Assembly (NCBI GenBank): GCA_009801085.1
Contig: VNWV01000017.1
Coordinates: forward strand, 186,001 to 250,000
Reading direction: 5' to 3'
DNA: 64,000 nucleotides
Source: Lasiodiplodia sp. COLG20
Taxonomy: Eukaryota; Ascomycota; Dothideomycetes; Botryosphaeriales; Botryosphaeriaceae
Program-made: the position numbers and the translations under genes
Notes under the pieces: generated by a model
Database searches by the model: none
Told to the model about the DNA's origin: nothing
The model's input: only the letters and a program-made list of their open reading frames with translations
Part shown: piece after piece, positions 10,588 through 22,328 of the stretch
How the letters are laid out: each line of letters starts with the position of its first letter
Numbering within the stretch: position 1 is the first letter of the stretch

Positions 10588-12408
10588 GACTGCATTTAAG
10601 GTTATTCAAAGTTTAATGTTGACTTTCGGCTCTGGTACACTAACTGTTTTTATTTATTTATTTCGGTCTTTGAATGTTTTGGATCGGATTGAGCGTGGGG
10701 TTGATGAATTGGTGAGTACTGTATTTCGCCATTTGAACGAGCGGTTCTCTCTTTTATATCGACGGACTGCGTAGATAAGGAGGCACAGGCTGAGGTATGC
10801 GGTGACATGCGATCAAAGCACTTTAGAATAGTACACTAGTCTGGTTAGTGTCGTTTAATCCCAAGTCGTATTCAGATAATAGTCGCCCTACGCCCCACCT
10901 CAGCTGAATCGCCGAATCCTCGAGATTAGCCGAGCCAAGAGTAGCTCAAGTACCTAGTGCTCTACGTGTTCTAGACTACACGATAATTAGAATCGGTGTT
11001 CCGATAAAATAATGAATCTACTTAACGAATTTCGAGTAAATAGCTTTCTTGACTAATTTTGCACGGTCCAGATCATGAGTAGTTTTATTACTACTGTGTA
11101 GTAGTGGCCTTAATGCATCTAATTATAAATTAGCTAAGTTATTAAGACTTTATTCTTTGGCGGGCGTATATATATATATAGCTTCTTCGCCTTGAAATAA
11201 TCGCTTATAAAAAGTAAAATCTTTAGCTAATTATGTCGCCAAGGGAATATAGGAAGAGAGTAACTATGATAGATAAATAAAATAAATATATAAGAACGCA
11301 GGAGCACCACTATAAAATTAGAGAAATAAATCTAGAGTCTTAGTCGAAAGAGTCCGGAAATGTAGGATTATACTCTAAGACTAGGCAAGCTATAGAGGTT
11401 TAAATTGTAATTAGTCTTAGCTCTATTAGTTTTGTGAGAAGGTTTTCGAACAATTTATACAGACAAAGAGTTGAAACTAAGAACGCTACTTGCACTATAG
11501 ATTTACTAGAAACCATTCCAGTATCTAGAAACAAGTTAACCATTAAAACCCGCTTGAAAGCGACTACCACTATTACTAGCGCAACATAACCGTCAACTTC
11601 GGTACCCGTGGCTGCGAGGATCTTCATTTGAAGCTCGACCAACTTTGCATCGGTGTCGGGGCCTGGGGGCCATTCATGTTCTCCAGCCATAGATTCCGGT
11701 CTAGCTCTAACATACCCCAGCATAAAATCCATAAAATCCATAAGCTCCTCATTACCACCCGTGGCCGCCTTTGCGAATGCGCCAACTAAAACTACTTGAT
11801 AGCCGTCCACTTCAGTCGAAACTAGAAGGGCGACCATAACGTGGCCCTTTGGGTACTTAGGAGGCCATTCGAGAGTGTTGCCGTAGTGGGCAATGCAATC
11901 AATTGGATCAAGTTCATAATACCGATTCTATTCCTGTGACGGTAAGTTTCTGTGTGTGCATTACGAAAATTGATGTCTGTCCTAGCCAGCAAGGCCTGGT
12001 TTTCCGTAAGTAGCCCCAGCAGGATTGGACCTATTGCTTTGTTATATGAGCTGACCGGAAATCTTGGTTGGAATCATGTAAAGTCTTTGGGTATAGCAAT
12101 AGTCGGAACACCTTAAAACAGCACACTTTAAGGGACTAGTACAGCACCAATCCGGATAAAGGCTGTGTCTTCTTTAGGTTTGTTCTTTAACAGAGGTGTA
12201 TTTCGATTGTTGGCATGTTCAGTATCAACACGGAATCGAAGGCAGGAGTCTTCCGAATTAAACCTTTATCATCTATAGTATCAACACCCATTTCATATGT
12301 TAAAAGCAATCCTGAAGGGTAGATACATTATGGTTTAGCATCTCTTGTGGTTGATACCATTTAGCTTTACCGCCTCATTCAAGACATGAATGGCCGCACA
12401 TGTTTTGT
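10588..12408. other. AT-rich, RIP-like decayed repeat region
   Basis: The stretch is visibly TA-rich (many TAG, TTA and TATA words; a TA run at 11167-11180) compared with flanking genes and has no intact gene. It looks like repeats degraded by repeat-induced point mutation. A recognisable remnant is the ankyrin fragment at about 11400-11930. RIP indices were not computed. Confidence 0.5.
11400..11930 (-). pseudogene. Decayed ankyrin-repeat fragment
   Basis: An open frame whose ATG (11837) gives 145 aa but which stays open back to about 11930. Twice it contains the ankyrin-like core VDGY followed by a degraded helix pair: about 80 residues apart, TEVDGYQVVLVGAFAK and TEVDGYVALVIVVVAF, where canonical ankyrins have TALHxAA. 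EWPP precedes each unit. The end (LMVNLFLDTGMVSS) resembles the C-terminal unit of NLR-1 just upstream on the same strand (PMVRLILRQSGMVST). It is probably a mutated remnant of an ankyrin-repeat gene or of an NLR-1 relative. It could still be a short expressed gene. Confidence 0.45.
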
Positions 12409-15400
12409 CTAAGCCTGCAGAAGCGGCGACGGTGCTGCAGAGTATTTCTGGTCCCAAATCTCCAGTCTCAACCGAATAAATGAATTGGAGAGAAGTTCAA
12501 CCATATATGGCTTGTCGGATTGCACAGCCACCTCTATAGCACGGTCCCATTTTTCTGGATCCAAAGTGCTTACCATACCGCTCTGGCGTAGAATCAGTCT
12601 TACCATGGGTGCATCGTTCGCCACCACGGCAGCAAGAAGAGCCCCATACAGATCTTTCGATTCCAAATTATTCGCCATGATTGGATGGCTCAAAAGTAGG
12701 GTAGCCATGGACAGCTCCCCCGACTTAACGGCAGTAAGAAGAGCTCGACCCAGGTCTTTTGGTCCCAAATCTTTCGCCATTATCGGGTGACTTAGAAGTA
12801 GGTCAGCCATGGGCAGTTCCCCTGACTCAACGGTATCAAAAAGAACCCCACTCAGATCGTTCAGCCCCAAATCCTTCGCCATTATCGGATGACGAACCAG
12901 TAAGTCAGCCATAGATAGCTCCCTCGACTTAATGGCGACCAGAAGAGCTCCACCCAGATCTTTCGGTCCCAAAGATTTCGCTATAATTGGATGATTTAGG
13001 AGTAGCTTAGCCATAGATACTTGATCCGGCTTGACGGCAGTAAAAAGATCCTTGCATAGATCTTTCAGTCCTGCATGCGTTGTCATAACTGGATCATTCA
13101 AGAACCGCCCAGCCATGGATATCTGGCCCGACTGGACGGCAGTATCAAGGGCCCCATACAGATGTTTGGGTTGCAAACGTTTTGCCATGACTGGACTATC
13201 CAGGAGTAGCTCAGCCATAGATACCTCGCCCGACATAACGGCAGCTACGAAAGTATCATGTACTTCCGAATCTGATCTCTTCGTCTCGACTGTGTAGTCC
13301 AGGATAGTCCTGGTCATGGATTTGTTGCCTGAGGCCACTGAAATCTTTAGAACATCATGTATCATCTGTGGTTCCGCACCGGTGATCCTGGCCTTGTAGA
13401 TCAAGAAGATTCCATCGACAGGTAATTTGACCTTGTCTACGGCAAACCTCAAGGCATAATACACTTCGATCGGTGTCTGTGACGAGGAACTCAGCAGCTC
13501 TTCCATAAGAGGGTGGTACCCAGCCACGGCACGCGCGAAATCATTGCGGACTCCTTCTGATGCATTGTACGCATAATTCAAAAGGTGTTGAAGAATATCC
13601 AAGTTTTCCTTTTCCATAGCAACATTCCAGATGGCGCGTATTTGGTCCGGCGTGTGTGGCCCATGAGCTAGGAGGACCTGAAGGATAGACAAGCTCTCCG
13701 TCTCTGCGGATACCACTAATGCTGAGCCAGAATCAATTTCTACAGCGTCTTCGTCATCACTGTCGTAAAACTCGTGAGTCGCGTAGTAAACCAGATCCAA
13801 GGATGATTGAGTATTTGCTCCGGCCTCGAGTAGGATTCGTATTAGCTCCTCCATATGCTCATCAGTCATGTTAGCCGCACACGCCACAGCGTAGTATACG
13901 GCACCGTCGAGGCAAGCTCCGTTTCTGATGAGTTCGATGAGTAAAGCTTTGTTGTTCGTCTGGATACTATACAGTAGTGGCGAGGACGCCGGTTCGACGT
14001 TTTTGAGAGAAGCACCGGCTTCAATCAACTTAAATATGACTTCTGGTGCCCCACTAGATACTGCCACTGTCATAGGCGTTTCGAGATCATGGTTCTCTGT
14101 GTTGACATCCACGACATAGCTTTTGGCAGAAGTTGAAAAAGAGTCCACATCGGCTACACCGGATGCTCTGGTCTCCGTGGCCTTTCCGTGTCGATACAAC
14201 CACTTTGCGGAGCGATCCAATATCTCTTGGGCTATTTCATGATGACCTTCCCTCATAGCGGTCAAAAGAGGCGTACTGTTGTAGGAATCTTTACAATCGA
14301 TCTCAATTTCGTTTTCGCAAAGCATGGCTTTGAAGGCACTGATGGAACCTAATGCTGCTAGAATGTGAACCAGACTCCCACCCTGAAATGGCCAGTCCAT
14401 AGGAGTATAGGAGCCTAGGGGGTCGAAAGTTTTCCAAAGCTGAGCCATATCCTTTTTGGTCTCGTCATCCCAATGAAGAAGACGAGAGAGATCCGATTGA
14501 TTGACTTGCTCAGCTTCAGCTCGGTAAACATGAGTGAAGAAATGCCGCGTCGCGTACGCTACCAGTGGATATCTGACGGAGATATCGACGCGTAGGAGCT
14601 TTGAGGCATCACGGATCTCGTACATGGTCAGGTACCTTAAACAAGATCGGCTAAGCTCGAAATGGCCACAGCCAGCAGAAGAGTGTGAATTGCCACCAAG
14701 TGATTCCGCTGGCTTGAGAAAGTACTCCAGTAGATAGTCAGGCACCGATTGGTGAATGAACTCCACTTGACGATCAGAACCTTCTGGTCCGAAGGACTCG
14801 TAAACGTCTCTCGTGTTGAATTGAATGAGCCCTTTGGACATGTCGATGACTCTTCTCTCGAACCCTTCAGCTGGTTTAGCATACTCGTCATGCTCGCGGA
14901 GTTCTGATACCGTGGCATATGAAATGTGCGGATCTGTTGCAAGCGCTTCGCGAAGTTCTCGGACAGAAAGGGGCCGACAAGCGAATAGGACCCATCTGAA
15001 GAGCTTTATGGTCTGCAACCTTTCGCTTTCGTCCTCGTTGACTTCATCCAATAGGCCTGCATACAGGCTGTCTAGTTCCGTGGGGAGTTTCTCTATTTCT
15101 CGTTCGATTCCCCCCACTCCGAAGCCTTTCAAGTACTTCTTGACAGCCTTATCAGTAACAAGAACAGCCCATTGAAATACCCCGTCGTCTTTTGAAAGTA
15201 TCACATCTGCTATTCGCTGACGTTCCTCATCGGGCTCAATGTCTTTCAGTCTCTCTTCTGTAACTCGGCGGATGTCTTCCCGGTTTTCGTTCTCAACTAC
15301 GATGGTTGGAACTTGTGCCTGCCCAAGTATAGGATAGTGTCTGGAAGAGAAGCAGATCTTCGCATATGATTTCTGTTGCTCGATCTTTTCCCCAAATCGT

Positions 15401-17418
15401 TTAAGGCAGGTCAGTAGTTTGATGGGCTCGTCTTTTTCACACTCGTCTAAAGCATCGATGAAGATTACGATGCGTCGTTTTGGTGATGTGTGCGTGAGAA
15501 CTTGGAGGAGAAGTTTCTCAAGTTCTTTCTCGGTCCATTGCCATCTGCCTTCATGGTAAGACCCGTAGCGTGACTCCCTTTCATCGAAAGAAACGGTAGC
15601 TTGAGAGAGGAAATCGTCGAAATTTGGAAGAAGCTCGTGCAGAAGCGCGCGATATACTCCGGTAATCCTCTTCTGGAGATCGACGCCTCGTCCGTGGATA
15701 TAGAACGACGCGACTAGCTCTCTTGAGCCCGAAGACTCTTCTCTTAAATTCTCTGAAACGTACTTCATGACAACTGATTTTCCTGCCCCGGGTTTTCCTT
15801 TAATCCAAAGCAGGCCACGTGGTTGACGTTTCCAATGCCGATAGCGCGGGTCCTTGAGAATCCAGGCGCACGTGTTTTCCGCATTGTGGATTTCCGCTTG
15901 CCTGAAATGCTGTTCATTGAAAAACAATGATTGAAGGCAATCTATCTTGAATTAGAATTAATCACTTCTTTAACTTGTGTTCTTACCTCTTTCATTTACA
16001 GACAAAGGCTTTAACGTTACTATTAACTATTAGAAAAGCTAGCAGGGATGGGATTTCATTCTCATGACTAACTTCTGTCCGTACTCAACAATGGCAGCAA
16101 TGAGGCAACGACAATATCGTACATCTCATCCATTTCACTCGTGAATTTCACCATGTCCGAGTGGTTCCGGGCTATCGCATAGCCGGAAGTGCAACCATTG
16201 ATTGCAGACGATCTGTCAACCAATACAGCCAATTTGGTTTCATCATACTCCCAGATATCTTTCCCTTCATTCTGTTTCTAGTTAGCTGTGCGGTACATAC
16301 CGAAAAGATATTCGTCTTGCAAGCTCACAAATTTAGCAGTGGGAGACATTTCTGTTTCATAGAATGAAAGGATCTCAGGTCGTCGTTCCCTCGTGTCTAA
16401 AGCTGTTGAAAATTCTTCTTCGTAGCGCTGAAGGATAGCAGAATGCTTTCCGAGAGACTGGATCAAGCTCCTGTTCGGTTGCTCACCGACCATTGGAAAA
16501 AGATGCTCAGTCGCCATTCCTTGGTGAGGAACCCCAAAGAACATAAAGGCGATAATGTTGTCCAAGAATTCGGCGTCTTCTGCCTTTTTTGACCCTTTCA
16601 TCTTCATTATGGCCTGTATTTCAACATTCATCAGCATACTTCTCACAGTGAAGAAGGGCCTCTAACCTCTTTGACAATCAAACCGCCAAGGCTGTGTCCA
16701 AGAAAAATAGTAGGACGAATTTGACAGTGTGCCTATGGATGAATAAGCTCGGAATAACCTCTCTTGCGGGGCTTCGCGTACTGATGAACCAAGCTGTAAT
16801 CTTTTGACGCTGTACCGAAACATGTTCCCCAGATCATTCAGGTTCTGGAAAGAGCTGCTGGATACAACTTTCGCGTCATAGCCGTAGACCATAATCCTTG
16901 TTTGTCGTAGCCGAATAGGCAGATCATCACGTAGCCACATAAAGCTGCTTCCCCTTGCTTTAAATGAGCCAAACGCATGACCACCCAGACCGGCAATAGC
17001 TATGAGACTTGATGATAAGGTAAGTGAGACAGAAGGCACATCAGCATGGCTTCATGACTTACTCATTTGAGCACTCGCTATCGTCGGCACGGTGGAAAGG
17101 GGTAAAGCCCCGGAAGTGCGTGTCGAATACAAGTCTTTGTGGCCCCCACTTCTCAGCCTCGTCCTCATCAGAGTCTGGTACGGTAAACATCCATTCTGTT
17201 TGAGGTCCTTCGAGAGCCTTTGGTAGATGGTTGTCGAAGGTTAACGTTGCGATCCTGCTACAACGCTCCAGCGGATTTCTCGCAAGCGAGTGTACCGCGA
17301 TTTCCGCTCCTTTGTCGAGCTGGAGTGCAGCTCTGACAAGTTCGCGCACCTCTTTGCGGTTCTGGAAATTGTCTGGTATTCCTCTGAGTCTAAAGTTCCG
17401 ATATCCGTCGCTCGCCAT
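12409..17418 (-). CDS. NLR-1: SesB-like hydrolase + NACHT + ankyrin protein
   Basis: Six exons (17418-17063, 17007-16782, 16732-16667, 16613-16329, 16271-16073, 15941-12409) give 1554 aa; the intron phases are consistent. The N-terminal ~120 residues match the leader found in NLR-2. Residues ~120-375 are a SesB-type alpha/beta hydrolase: GLGGHAFGS, nucleophile elbow GHSLGG with Ser208, FFGVPHQGM, VLVDRSSA, and a His348 candidate. NACHT ATPase: Walker A GKPGAGKS at 426-433, Walker B IVIFIDALDE. The C-terminal half is ankyrin-like, ending in six 34-residue units. Such proteins are fungal NLR/STAND receptors linked to heterokaryon incompatibility and non-self recognition: repeats sense, NACHT oligomerises, and the hydrolase domain is the putative effector. 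The donor of the last intron (16072) is the least certain splice. Confidence 0.87.
12607..13218 (-). repeat. Six exact 102-bp (34-aa) ankyrin-type repeats in NLR-1
   Basis: Units begin at the Met codons at 13218, 13116, 13014, 12912, 12810 and 12708, exactly 102 nt apart. The consensus is MADLLLSHPIMAKDLGPKDL followed by GxALxTAVKSGELS. Units 4 and 5 are the most alike; a partial seventh unit (MVRLILRQS) follows. High internal similarity at the DNA level indicates recent amplification or concerted evolution. Confidence 0.9.
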
Positions 17419-19124
17419 CGTGGCTAAAGCAGCGTTAATACAGAAACATAGGAAGGGAGTTCAGTGGGATGACGAAGATGAGGGAATCAAGAGCAAGGCT
17501 ACGCCGGTCCTTTCTATGAACTGCAAGACGTGTTCAGTAAAAGTGGGGTTTCGGGGCTGAGTGAGCGTCTGCCTGCTTCGATTGGTGAATAAGAGACGCA
17601 GATGCGAGACAGGCGTTGCACAGCCTGTCGCCTTGCCCCACGGACTCCGATCGCCAGTTTCGTTGCTTCAGCTGTGCCTTGTAAATGCATCTTAACATTT
17701 CGTAAATCTTGAGCCACTCGGAGTCTCCAATGTCATTCAGCTGCCTGCGCAGATTCATCCTGCAGTCCGCCTGCGGTATAGCATTTCTCAAATGCGTACT
17801 TCACGTTCACTAAGCCCCGCGATCTGCCTTGTCAGCCGCAGATAGTTCAGGCAGCCACACAAGCAAATTTTCCCCTCGGAAAATCATGACCAACCATGTA
17901 TCAACGCTGCAGGGCTTTCCTAAACTCTTGCCGCCCAGGACAGCTAATGAGACGCTATGTTACGTTGCCATCCTGTGAGGTCAGCCTTGCGGTGATTCTC
18001 GCAATCGGGTTGGCTAATTAGCACCAGGCTTTACAGCATCGCCCATCAAACCGCGTCACTCCGGCTCCGCTCGCCTCCATACAGGGGTAATTGCAGCCGA
18101 CTGAAGCTGCCTTCTTGTGTATCAAGTTCGATCGCTAAGAGGAAATGCCTATGACCCTGTCTGTACATTGATGATGTCGGGATGGTGTTTTGCAAAGCTG
18201 TTTGAAACAGCTACGGGAGATGCGAAAACGCCAGGGGGAAGAAAAATAAGCACTGGCGAGCAAGAAAAAAGTCGCCGAGGGCGGATTTTTATTCGCTGCA
18301 ACTGCCTTCGCTTTTTCTCGGAACGAACTGTCAGGATGGAGCGGCAAGGCCAATTGCTGCCCAAGGTCGCAGAAGAGTGCTGGTATATGACTGGTGCGTG
18401 GATGAGGTTGGAGCAAGGTTTCTTCCAGGCATTGCTAGTGAGTAGCTAGAGCGGGGCCGCCCGAGAGCGATCACATGTGTCATCTTGCGGAACGCGCCGA
18501 GCCTGATCCGAAGAGAAGATCAGTAGTATTGCCTATGAAATTGGACGGTAGGTCATCGTTTATTAAGGCAAGATAACCGTAAAACGTGATTTTAAGAAAG
18601 TGGCCCAGGTTGTGGGAGTGGTTGAGTATGATAGATGCGGGTGCGTTCAGTGCGGGGAACAAATTGGTGGCCATCCGAAGACAGCGAGACACAAAACGGC
18701 ACACCAAAACTGGTAAGCGGGGGCGTCATTTCCAACGGTCGCATCCCCGCTATGGCGTTTGGTCTACTCTAGCAACACTACGAGGGAGAGGCACATATCG
18801 GACTGATTGTCGCCATGTTCTGTACGTACCAGTTTGTCAATTCTCGAATTCTGTGGTCAATATTGCTTGCCCAGAGTATGCGGTCGCACAAACCGGCCTT
18901 CAAGCTTATTAGTCAGGATGAGGGGCTGCCGGGAGACTTCATTCGACGAAAGTATACATACTGCTAGTGCTGCAACGGTTTAGCGTGCGATATCCAAAAG
19001 CAGAAGATCGAAGTCAAGCACCTGCAGGAATGAGGGGTAAAACTCACCTTGCAGATAAGAAACCTCTGCCATCTCTCTCCATGCAATTATTCTGACACAC
19101 TCGCGGCGTTCGCATGTCGGAAAA
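17419..19124. other. Intergenic, no supported gene
   Basis: 1.7 kb between the NLR-1 start and the MFS start (head-to-head). Small frames on both strands lack domains and do not extend by splicing. It presumably carries both promoters; I see no repeat or RNA gene. Confidence 0.4.
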
Positions 19125-21449
19125 ATGAAGCCTTACGCATCATCCGCAGCCGTCCTCGAAGATGAAGCCGGGGAGACGACGCCACTTCTTGCCGAGGCGC
19201 TGGCTCGGAGGCAAGAGCATCGCTACTCAGACGCAAGCAGTGAAGAATCGCGATCCGAAGCGTCGTCACATCAGAACGAGGAAGAACCGCTTTCTCCCCG
19301 GACCTCAGGGCCTTCACCGCCCGGCGAAGTCTCCGCGAAGAGACACCACCATCACGGTCGTCACCGGTTCTGGCCCTACGCTGCAGTGCTATGTGGTGTG
19401 CTCTCGCTGGTCGCGGACCTGGGAGACGGGTTGACGGCGGCACCCGAAGTGCGACTGCTGGAGATGGCGGTTTGCAGAGACTACTACCGCACGCGCGATC
19501 CGAGCGTCATTGGCCCTCCACCGCTGAACTATGTGCGCGAGGAACTATGCAAGCGCGATGAAATACAGGTTGAGTTGGCGTACCTGCGTGCGCTCAAGAG
19601 CTTGTTTGCTGCAATTCCTGGTATGTTCTGTGTTCTAAGTTGTGGAAAGCTTGGCTGCTGTCTTTCTCATACCTATTTCGGCAGTTTGTCTGTGCGTACC
19701 TATGCGAGCGGGCATATGGGACTCGAGGTTTGCGGAGTACAACTGACTCATGCCTGCAGGTCTATTTTGTACCGTCCTCTTCGGGAGACTTGCGGATCTG
19801 TGGGGCCGTAAGCCTATTCTGTTGCTCGGCATGACAGGCCAGATTCTGACTTACCTTTGGGTCATTCTGATCTGTAAGAGCTCTCCGCCCCAGGAATGAG
19901 GCATTGCTAAAAGGCATGGATAACAGGCTACTTTCACGAAGTATTCCCAACCAGACTTGTTTGGGCATCAGCCATCTTCCAACTCATGGGAGGTGGACAT
20001 CGTAACATCTCAGCACTCATGAATACCGTGATTGTTGATGTTGCTCCGGAATATGCCAGGTACCACTGCTGCTTTCATTAGTCGATGCCTTTCAAAAATC
20101 TCCCTGATTCCTCAAGACTAAATACTGTTCCTTGAAGCTGCGGTAGATGTCTCGAAACTTCAGTTCTTTCCTTTCGATCACTTGGTATGAGTAGTCATTA
20201 ATATATGTCTACTAGGACTTCAACCTTCTACCTTGTCGGCGCCTTGATCAGAGTCACCGACATGGTCTCAGCGGCCGGAGGATCCTGGCTCCTCTCGCGA
20301 GACCTCTGGCTCCCCTTCAAAATCAGCACCCCCATCCTCCTCACCTCCCTCCCCATAATCCTCTGCCTCCCTGAAACCGCGCCACCGCGCGCCGCCCCTC
20401 GGGACCGCCACGACAGCGTCATCAGCGAAACCCCCTCCACAACCTCCACCAGCCTCGCCACCAAATCCAAGGTCCGTCTTCTCCCCTCCCCCCTCCTCCC
20501 TCCTTCTCCCCGCAACCCCCGCAACCCCCGCACTAACCAACCACTCCCAAACAGACAACCCTCCTCACCCTCCTCCACATCATCCCCACCCACGCCCCGG
20601 CCCCCACCCCCCTCCTCCTCTGCTTCCTGACCATCTTCCTCAAAACCTTCGCCCTCATGTCCTACCACCTCTACCTGCAATACGCCTCCCGCACCCTCCG
20701 CTGGCCCATCGCCTCCGCCGGCTACCTGCTTTCCGTCAAGGCCTTCATGTCGCTGCTCGTCCTCCTCGTCCTGCCGCTCGCCGGCGCGGCCGCTACCAAG
20801 CGCCGCGTGCCCGCCGTCGCGGTGGATACGTGGGTGGCGCGCGGCAGTCTCACGTGTCTGGCGGCGGGGAGTGCGATGGTGGGGTGGGCGAGTGTGTTTG
20901 GTGGACGAGGAGGAGAACAGGGTATGGCGGTCGCGCTGGTGGTGGTCGGGTTGGTGCTGGCGAGTGTGGGGAATGGGATTACGCAGACTATGAGGGGGTT
21001 GGTGGCGCATTTTGCGCAGGGGCGACGGCCGGCGGGGGGTGATGGTGGTGATGGTGGTGACAACGAAGGGGAGATGAGGAGAGAGGGCGAGGGGACTGGG
21101 AGCAGGATGGGGCAGCTTTATGCGGGGATTGCATTGTTGGAGCTTATTGCGGTGTTGACGGGGGAGATGGCGTTCGCGGCGCTGTTTGGGCTGGGGACGA
21201 GGTTGTCGTCGGGGAGTGGAGAAGGAGGAGGCGGGTCTGGGTCGTGGTGGGTGAAGGGCTGGATGGGGTTGCCGTTTTATGCTGCTGCGGTAAGTTCTGC
21301 TATTTCTCTGTTCGATTGGCGGTGTTTCGGTTCCCTCCTGAAGGAATGAGCTGGAATACCTTGCTAACATTGGACAGGTCATCTTCTTCCTCGGCTTTGT
21401 CTGTGCCATAAGAATACCCCTTGCGGTATCAAATACCCGACGGAACTAA
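19125..21449 (+). CDS. MFS transporter
   Basis: Six exons (19125-19620, 19760-19873, 19927-20059, 20216-20471, 20555-21289, 21378-21449) give 601 aa with all phases consistent. A hydrophilic ~80-residue N terminus carries the TTPLL motif typical of this fungal group and a His/Arg stretch. Membrane segments follow, with MFS motif A visible as FGRLADLWGRKP, then GGGHRN and a second half-set of helices after a Ser/Thr/Pro-rich loop spanning the fourth intron. Related proteins are annotated as general-substrate or folate-transporter-like MFS carriers. The substrate is unknown and no neighbour suggests one. The last exon adds a final hydrophobic segment (VIFFLGFVCAI). Confidence 0.85.
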
Positions 21450-22328
21450 GGTCGAGACAACTTCTGGTTCGCCCGCGAGACTAGGCAATACACGGACTTC
21501 CCATCGACGTTCCAACAATATGGCCATCCAGGGAGCATATCTTTGTGGGTATGTCTCTTCATTATCTTGCCAAGTACGCCCATCTCTCAACCACCAGCAT
21601 TTTCTTGGTCATGAAGGCACATTGCTACGTCAACTGGGAAAGCTACGAATACATCTCCCAGGTCACATCTTTTTAGTAGGATATGATACCTGATACTGTT
21701 GGAAGTTAGCCTATCATTTGTTGCATAATGGGTGAAGGCTATGACAGATATTTTACGAAGATCTTTCAAGCACCGCTGTCGAAGCGTTCTAATACACCAG
21801 AGCTGTTCTACTGGCCAGCAACGTTCTGAATGCCGCATATCTACTTATCTAGCTCACCTACAAACTGTAGCACTTCGAATTCTCGGTTCATGGACGAATC
21901 CGATGTACCACCATAAGAAGAGACGAACCCTACGAGAACTGGGATTAACCAGAGAATTCGTATTGTTGCATGAAACCCTGTATGGAGCATGCAAGGCTGC
22001 GGCGCTACACAGAGGTCTTTGATTGGCCACGTCTCTTTCACTGCCCCACTGGTGGCGCTCTTGCCTTAGCTGAAAGCTGAAAGGTCTGACCTTCGCGTTA
22101 TCTTCAGCTCACTTAACTCACTCGGTCTGCCGTCCATTTCCCCACGCGGAGATTTTGCCTTCTGTGCATTTCGCAGCCTTCTCATACGCCAGACTCTTAT
22201 CGGGCTCCGACTACTGCCTTCTTACCGATCCTATACGAGCCTGTCAACCTTGCGACTCTGTCATTTGTAAGGGAAGATTGGCTTCTACGGTACTTTACGC
22301 TCGGCTGACTTCCAGCCGCGAGGATCAA
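21450..22328. other. Intergenic, no supported gene
   Basis: 879 bp between the MFS stop and the HET-1 ATG. Short frames only. The frame of HET-1 is open further upstream but without an ATG, so it is probably 5' UTR. Confidence 0.35.

Noticed and set aside
20228..21409. 393-codon minus-strand frame across the MFS transporter
   Set aside because: Pro/Arg/Gly-rich shadow of the real MFS exons; the + strand has phase-consistent splicing and MFS motifs.
22155..22328. Upstream extension of HET-1
   Set aside because: Begins on TTG, no ATG in frame before 22329.
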